The translations under genes were made by a program, and so were the position numbers. From Pseudomonadota bacterium (GTDB lineage Bacteria; Pseudomonadota; Alphaproteobacteria; Rhizobiales; Xanthobacteraceae): 17,025 nucleotides of DNA. The notes below the pieces were generated by a model. The model saw only the letters and a list, made by a program, of their open reading frames with translations, made no database searches and was not told the DNA's origin. Location: NCBI GenBank assembly GCA_023387555.1, contig JAEWHY010000427.1, positions 1 through 17,025 of the forward strand, read 5' to 3'. Shown here one piece after another: positions 13,925 to 17,025 of this stretch (within the stretch, counting starts at the first letter, position 1; the number at the start of each line of letters is the position of its first letter).

Positions 13925-14847
13925 GCGGCACCGCCGGACGGGTCGCCGATTCGACCGGAAACTGGGTCGACACGGCCGCGCCGGGCTGGCTCAAACCCTA
14001 TCTGCGACTGGCGCGGCTCGACCGCCCGATCGGCTCGTGGCTGTTGCTGCTGCCGTGCTGGTGGTCGGCCGGTCTTGCCGCAATCGCCGCCGGCCGCCCC
14101 TACCCCGATCCATGGCATTGCGTCCTGTTCTTCATCGGCGCTTTCGCGATGCGTGGCGCGGGATGCACATGGAATGACATCGTCGACCGCGATCTCGACG
14201 CCAAGGTCGAGCGGACGCGATCGCGGCCAATTCCGTCCGGACAGGTCAGCGCGAAACACGCGCTTGCATTTCTGGTGCTGCAGGCGCTGGTCGGCCTTGC
14301 CGTCCTGCTGCAATTCAACGCCTTCACCATTTTGGTTGGCATTCTGTCGCTGGCGACGGTCGCGATCTATCCGTTCCTGAAGCGCGTCACGCACTGGCCG
14401 CAGATCGGCCTGGGGCTCGCCTTTTCCTGGGGCGCGCTGATGGGCTGGCCGGCCGTGTTCGGACGCCTCGATCTCGCGGCGTTCGTTCTCTATGCCGGCT
14501 CCATCGCCTGGGTCATCGCCTACGACACGATCTATGCGCATCAGGATCGTGAGGACGATGCGCTGATCGGCATCAAGTCGACCGCGATCCTGTTCGGCGA
14601 GCGTACCAGGCCGCTGCTGGGGCTGTTCTTTTCGTTGGCCGTCGCTCTGATCGCACTGGCCGGCTGGCTGGCCGGCGGCGGCCTCATCTTCGCAATCGGG
14701 CTTGCCGCCTTCGCGCTGCATCTCGCCTGGCAGGTCTGGCGTCTCGATATCGCCGACCCGGCGCTATGCCTGCGCCTGTTCAAGTCCAACCGCGATGCCG
14801 GATTGATCCTGTTCGCCGGAATGATCCTCGATGCCTACTTCCGGTAG
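13921..14847 (+). CDS. ubiA: 4-hydroxybenzoate octaprenyltransferase
   Basis: UbiA joins the polyprenyl tail to 4-hydroxybenzoate, the first membrane step of ubiquinone synthesis. The protein has 308 residues and about eight or nine membrane segments. Both Asp-rich magnesium/diphosphate-binding motifs are present: NDIVDRDLD (85-93) and YDTIYAHQDREDD (201-213). PYLRLARLDRPIGSWLLLLPCWWS (26-49) is the typical first part. The frame is open 75 codons further up within the preceding gene, but I start at the ATG at 13921, which overlaps that gene's stop (ATGA) and gives the normal N-terminus. No separate ribosome site is visible, so coupled translation is likely. It converges on the DUF6101 gene, 9 bp apart. 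Confidence 0.95.
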   Translation: MSGTAGRVADSTGNWVDTAAPGWLKPYLRLARLDRPIGSWLLLLPCWWSAGLAAIAAGRPYPDPWHCVLFFIGAFAMRGAGCTWNDIVDRDLDAKVERTRSRPIPSGQVSAKHALAFLVLQALVGLAVLLQFNAFTILVGILSLATVAIYPFLKRVTHWPQIGLGLAFSWGALMGWPAVFGRLDLAAFVLYAGSIAWVIAYDTIYAHQDREDDALIGIKSTAILFGERTRPLLGLFFSLAVALIALAGWLAGGGLIFAIGLAAFALHLAWQVWRLDIADPALCLRLFKSNRDAGLILFAGMILDAYFR

Positions 14848-14856
14848 GCCGCAAGA

Positions 14857-15420
14857 TCAGTTCCGCGCGATGATCTCACGCTCGCCGCGATGAATCGTGC
14901 AGACGCCCACATGCCGCCCGGTCTTGCGTCGCATCAGGATCGAGGGCCGGCGCATTCTGATCGTCGACCGGCGCCGACGGCGGCCGGTATCCTTTGCGAT
15001 CTCCAGCGTGCGGCGGCCGGCAACGACCTGGCGGGTCTCACCATTCACGTCGCGCTGCCATAGCGGCAGGCCAAGCACGCGCCCCCAGGCTCGCCAGATC
15101 ACGGTCGCCTCGTCGAGCGAAGCGTTGTCGAGCAGCGGGATTGACAGCGATGGATCGGATTGGTCGAGGATAATGGAAGCGGCGGAACCGCTCTCGTCCA
15201 GTACCAGCGTGATGCCGACAAAGGCATCCACCGCCAGCCGGATTTTCATCCGCATCCCGTGCACTGCTCGACGCAGCACCACGCGATCGCGGTCGAGTTC
15301 GATCTGCCGCATCTGCCCGTCCGCCCCGGCATCGCGTGCCGGAAAGCGAACTGGCAAAGCGAAGGGGTCGAGCCGCACACTGCGGCCCGACCCGGCAGGC
15401 AAGGCCCCGCCGGCTTCCAT
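14857..15420 (-). CDS. DUF6101-family protein
   Basis: This 187-residue protein matches my memory of DUF6101, a family of unknown function found mainly in Hyphomicrobiales. Recognisable parts are GRSVRLDPFALPVRFPARDAGADGQMRQIELDRDRVVLRRAV (12-53), AWGRVLGLPL (111-120) and a very basic C-terminal stretch at 147-170 (RRRRRSTIRMRRPSILMRRK). It ends IHRGEREIIARN. There is no signal peptide or membrane segment, and the basic patch suggests binding of nucleic acid or another polyanion; that is inference. GAGG lies about 7 bases before the ATG. It diverges from pmbA and converges on ubiA. Coding is certain enough from conservation; the role is unknown. Confidence 0.85.
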   Translation of the reverse strand: MEAGGALPAGSGRSVRLDPFALPVRFPARDAGADGQMRQIELDRDRVVLRRAVHGMRMKIRLAVDAFVGITLVLDESGSAASIILDQSDPSLSIPLLDNASLDEATVIWRAWGRVLGLPLWQRDVNGETRQVVAGRRTLEIAKDTGRRRRRSTIRMRRPSILMRRKTGRHVGVCTIHRGEREIIARN

Positions 15421-15644
15421 TTGACGCCTCGAATTGCTCCCCCGGACTTTGTCGTCCGTTATGAGCTGGACTTTGCCACAATCCCGTCGGAAACCGCTTA
15501 AAAAGCTCGGTTAATCAAGGGTTTCGAGCAATTCCTCGATTCGCATGATTGACGAGTCCTTGCGGCCATCACTCAGGTTTGCATCATTCGGCCGAACCAT
15601 GTTCTTGTCAGATCCCGTCGCGCACCCTAGATCGATCGGCATCA
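15421..15644. promoter_or_regulatory. Divergent intergenic region DUF6101 / pmbA
   Basis: This 224-bp gap separates two divergent genes. It holds an imperfect inverted repeat (TCGAATTGCTC at 15429-15439 against GAGCAATTCCTCGA at 15526-15539, one arm with three extra bases). A direct repeat GGACTTTG (15444-15451 and 15468-15475) recurs 24 bp apart. A weak plus-strand promoter candidate is TTGTCA (15605-15610), 17 bp, TAGATC (15628-15633), just before pmbA. I see no clear promoter for DUF6101. Confidence 0.35.
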
Positions 15645-16997
15645 ATGCAATCTCTTCTTGATCAATCCGCGCTGAGCAACCTCGCCGAAGGACTGGTCCG
15701 CGCTGCGAAAGCAGCCGGAGCGGACGCGGCCGATGCGATTGCCGTGCGTTCCGTTTCCGTTGGCGTCGACATCCGTGATGGCGCGATAGAGGAATCCGAG
15801 CGCTCCGAGGGCGACGATGTCGGTCTGCGCGTCTTTGTCGGCAACAGGCAGGCGGTGGTGTCGACCAATGACATCGCCCGCACCGACGCAGCGACCCTTG
15901 CCGAACGCGCGGTCGCCATGGCGCGGGTGGCGCCGGAGGATCGCTTCGCCGGCCTCGCCGACCGTGACCGGCTCGCCCGCAGCCGACCCGACCTCGACCT
16001 CGTCGATCCCAATATTCCCGACGTCAGCGAACTCGAGCGCCGCGCGCGCATCGCCGAACAGGCTGCGCTGGCCGTCAAGGGCGTGAGCAAGTCCGGCGGC
16101 GCCTCCGCCGGCGCCGGGATCAGCGGCATGGTGCTCGTGACCAGCGACGGCTTCCACGGCTCCTATCTTGCGTCCCGCCAGAGTATCTCGATGATGGCAA
16201 TCGCCGGCGAAGGCACCGGCATGGAGCGCGACTACGATCATTCCTCCACTCTGCATGGCAGCGATCTGGAAGCGCCGGAGACAATCGGCCGCAATGCGGG
16301 TGAACGCGCGGTGCGCCGCCTCAATCCGCGCAAGGTCAAGACCCAGGCCGTGCCGGTGATTTTCGATACCCGGCTGTCGAACACCTTGATCAGCCATCTC
16401 GCGAGTGCCGCCAATGGCGTGTCGATTGCCCGCAAGGCCAGTTTCGTGAAGGACAAGCTCGGCGAGCGGCTGTTTTCGCCGGGCATCCGCATCGTCGACG
16501 ATCCGCTGCGCCGGCGCGGGCTGCGCTCGCATCCCTTCGACGGCGAAGGCGTGGCGGTGCAGAAGATGGACTTCGTCGCCGACGGCGTCCTGATGTCCTG
16601 GTTTCTCGATTCCGCGACGGCGCGCGAACTCGGCCTGCAGACCACCGGCCACGCGGCTCGCGGGGTTTCGGCACCGCCCTCGCCGGCGCCAAGCAATCTG
16701 TATCTGGAGCCCGGCGCGCTCTCGCCTGCGCAATTGATCGCCGAAACCGGCACCGGTTTTTACATCACCGATCTGATCGGCATGGGCACCAATCTGGTGA
16801 CCGGCGATTACAGCCGCGGCGCCGCCGGGTACTGGATCGAGAATGGCGAACTCAGCTATCCGGTCAGCGAAGTGACGGTCGCCGGGCACCTGCTCGAGAT
16901 GTTCCGCACGCTGACCCCGGCCGACGATCTCTCGTTCAAGTATGTGACGAATGCACCGACGTTGCGCGTGGAGGGACTGACGGTTGCCGGTCAGTGA
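15645..16997 (+). CDS. pmbA: TldD/PmbA (TldE) family metalloprotease subunit
   Basis: The 450-residue product is the PmbA (TldE) partner of the TldD/TldE protease, which in E. coli removes leader peptides from microcin B17 and affects CcdA stability. Family features are the N-terminal domain with IRDGAIEESERSEGDDVGLRVFVGNRQAVVSTND (about 44-77), the central GTGMERDYDHSSTLHGSDLE region and a C-terminal beta-rich domain with GTGFYITDLIGMGTNLVTGDYSRGAAGYWIENGELSYPVSEVT. There is no HExxxH metal motif, which separates PmbA from TldD; no TldD gene is in the window. I start at the ATG at 15645. The frame is open 32 codons further up, but that part has no family resemblance. The ribosome site is weak. 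Confidence 0.93.
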   Translation: MQSLLDQSALSNLAEGLVRAAKAAGADAADAIAVRSVSVGVDIRDGAIEESERSEGDDVGLRVFVGNRQAVVSTNDIARTDAATLAERAVAMARVAPEDRFAGLADRDRLARSRPDLDLVDPNIPDVSELERRARIAEQAALAVKGVSKSGGASAGAGISGMVLVTSDGFHGSYLASRQSISMMAIAGEGTGMERDYDHSSTLHGSDLEAPETIGRNAGERAVRRLNPRKVKTQAVPVIFDTRLSNTLISHLASAANGVSIARKASFVKDKLGERLFSPGIRIVDDPLRRRGLRSHPFDGEGVAVQKMDFVADGVLMSWFLDSATARELGLQTTGHAARGVSAPPSPAPSNLYLEPGALSPAQLIAETGTGFYITDLIGMGTNLVTGDYSRGAAGYWIENGELSYPVSEVTVAGHLLEMFRTLTPADDLSFKYVTNAPTLRVEGLTVAGQ

Positions 16998-17025
16998 CCA
17001 GCGCGGCGGCAACGCGGCCTTGGCC
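16994..17025 (+). CDS. Possible start of the next gene (GTG start), cut by the window edge
   Basis: GTG at 16994-16996 overlaps the pmbA stop (GTGA) and opens a frame VTSAAATRPW that stays open to the end of the window. In related genomes pmbA is often followed by an inositol-monophosphatase/CysQ-type gene, as I recall. Ten codons are far too few to identify it. Confidence 0.25.
   Translation, partial: MTSAAATRPW

Noticed and set aside
15642..17012. Long minus-strand open frame opposite pmbA
   Set aside because: It is an antisense shadow: the plus strand encodes a full-length PmbA with family motifs.
1..17025. Phage, insertion sequence, toxin-antitoxin, CRISPR or biosynthetic cluster
   Set aside because: No transposase, integrase, direct-repeat/spacer array, small toxin pair or modular synthase was seen; composition and gene content are uniformly chromosomal.

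Overview
The window looks like a chromosomal housekeeping segment of a high-GC alphaproteobacterium, most likely order Hyphomicrobiales (Rhizobiales) near Bradyrhizobium, Rhodopseudomonas or Pseudolabrys. This rests on overall composition, on the protein sequences, on the YbjN and DUF6101 proteins typical of that order, and on neighbourhoods such as lgt / SAM methyltransferase / pgeF, rplY-pth-ychF and ubiA / DUF6101 / pmbA. The lineage is inferred from recalled families; no search was run. I see no rRNA, tRNA, CRISPR array, insertion sequence, prophage or integrase.

Left part (1-6879, all minus strand). Reading in transcription direction there is an operon lgt, SAM methyltransferase (NDUFAF7/MidA type), pgeF with two ATGA start/stop overlaps. 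It is followed by a small uncharacterised lipoprotein gene, prs (PRPP synthase) with its own promoter candidate and a terminator-like hairpin, a 469-bp gap, a YbjN-domain gene with a good promoter candidate, a repeat-rich gap, proC, and a TetR-type regulator cut by the window edge.

Middle (7152-12339, plus strand). ubiK diverges from lgt. Next come rplY (with a near-consensus promoter), pth and ychF. After that is a compact three-gene cassette: two different MaoC-type hot-dog hydratases and an MFS transporter, joined by ATGA overlaps. It is led by a perfect TATAAT box only about a dozen bases from the first ATG.

Right part (12336-17025). rsmE converges on the MFS gene so tightly that the stop codons overlap (TTAG). 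Divergent from rsmE is a secreted SGW-repeat protein of unknown function, overlapping ubiA by ATGA. A DUF6101 gene converges on ubiA with a 9-bp gap. Divergent from it is pmbA, and a possible GTG start of the next gene lies in the last 32 bases.

The recognisable genes are core functions: lipoprotein lipidation, cell-wall editing, translation and ribosome maintenance, ubiquinone synthesis (ubiK, ubiA), proline and PRPP synthesis. I find no convincing new defence, mobile or biosynthetic system. The parts worth a second look are the 14-bp tandem repeat and the palindromic element flanking proC/ybjN, the MaoC-MaoC-MFS cassette with its unusual start, the hairpin in front of pth, and three uncharacterised proteins (the lipoprotein, the SGW-repeat protein and DUF6101).
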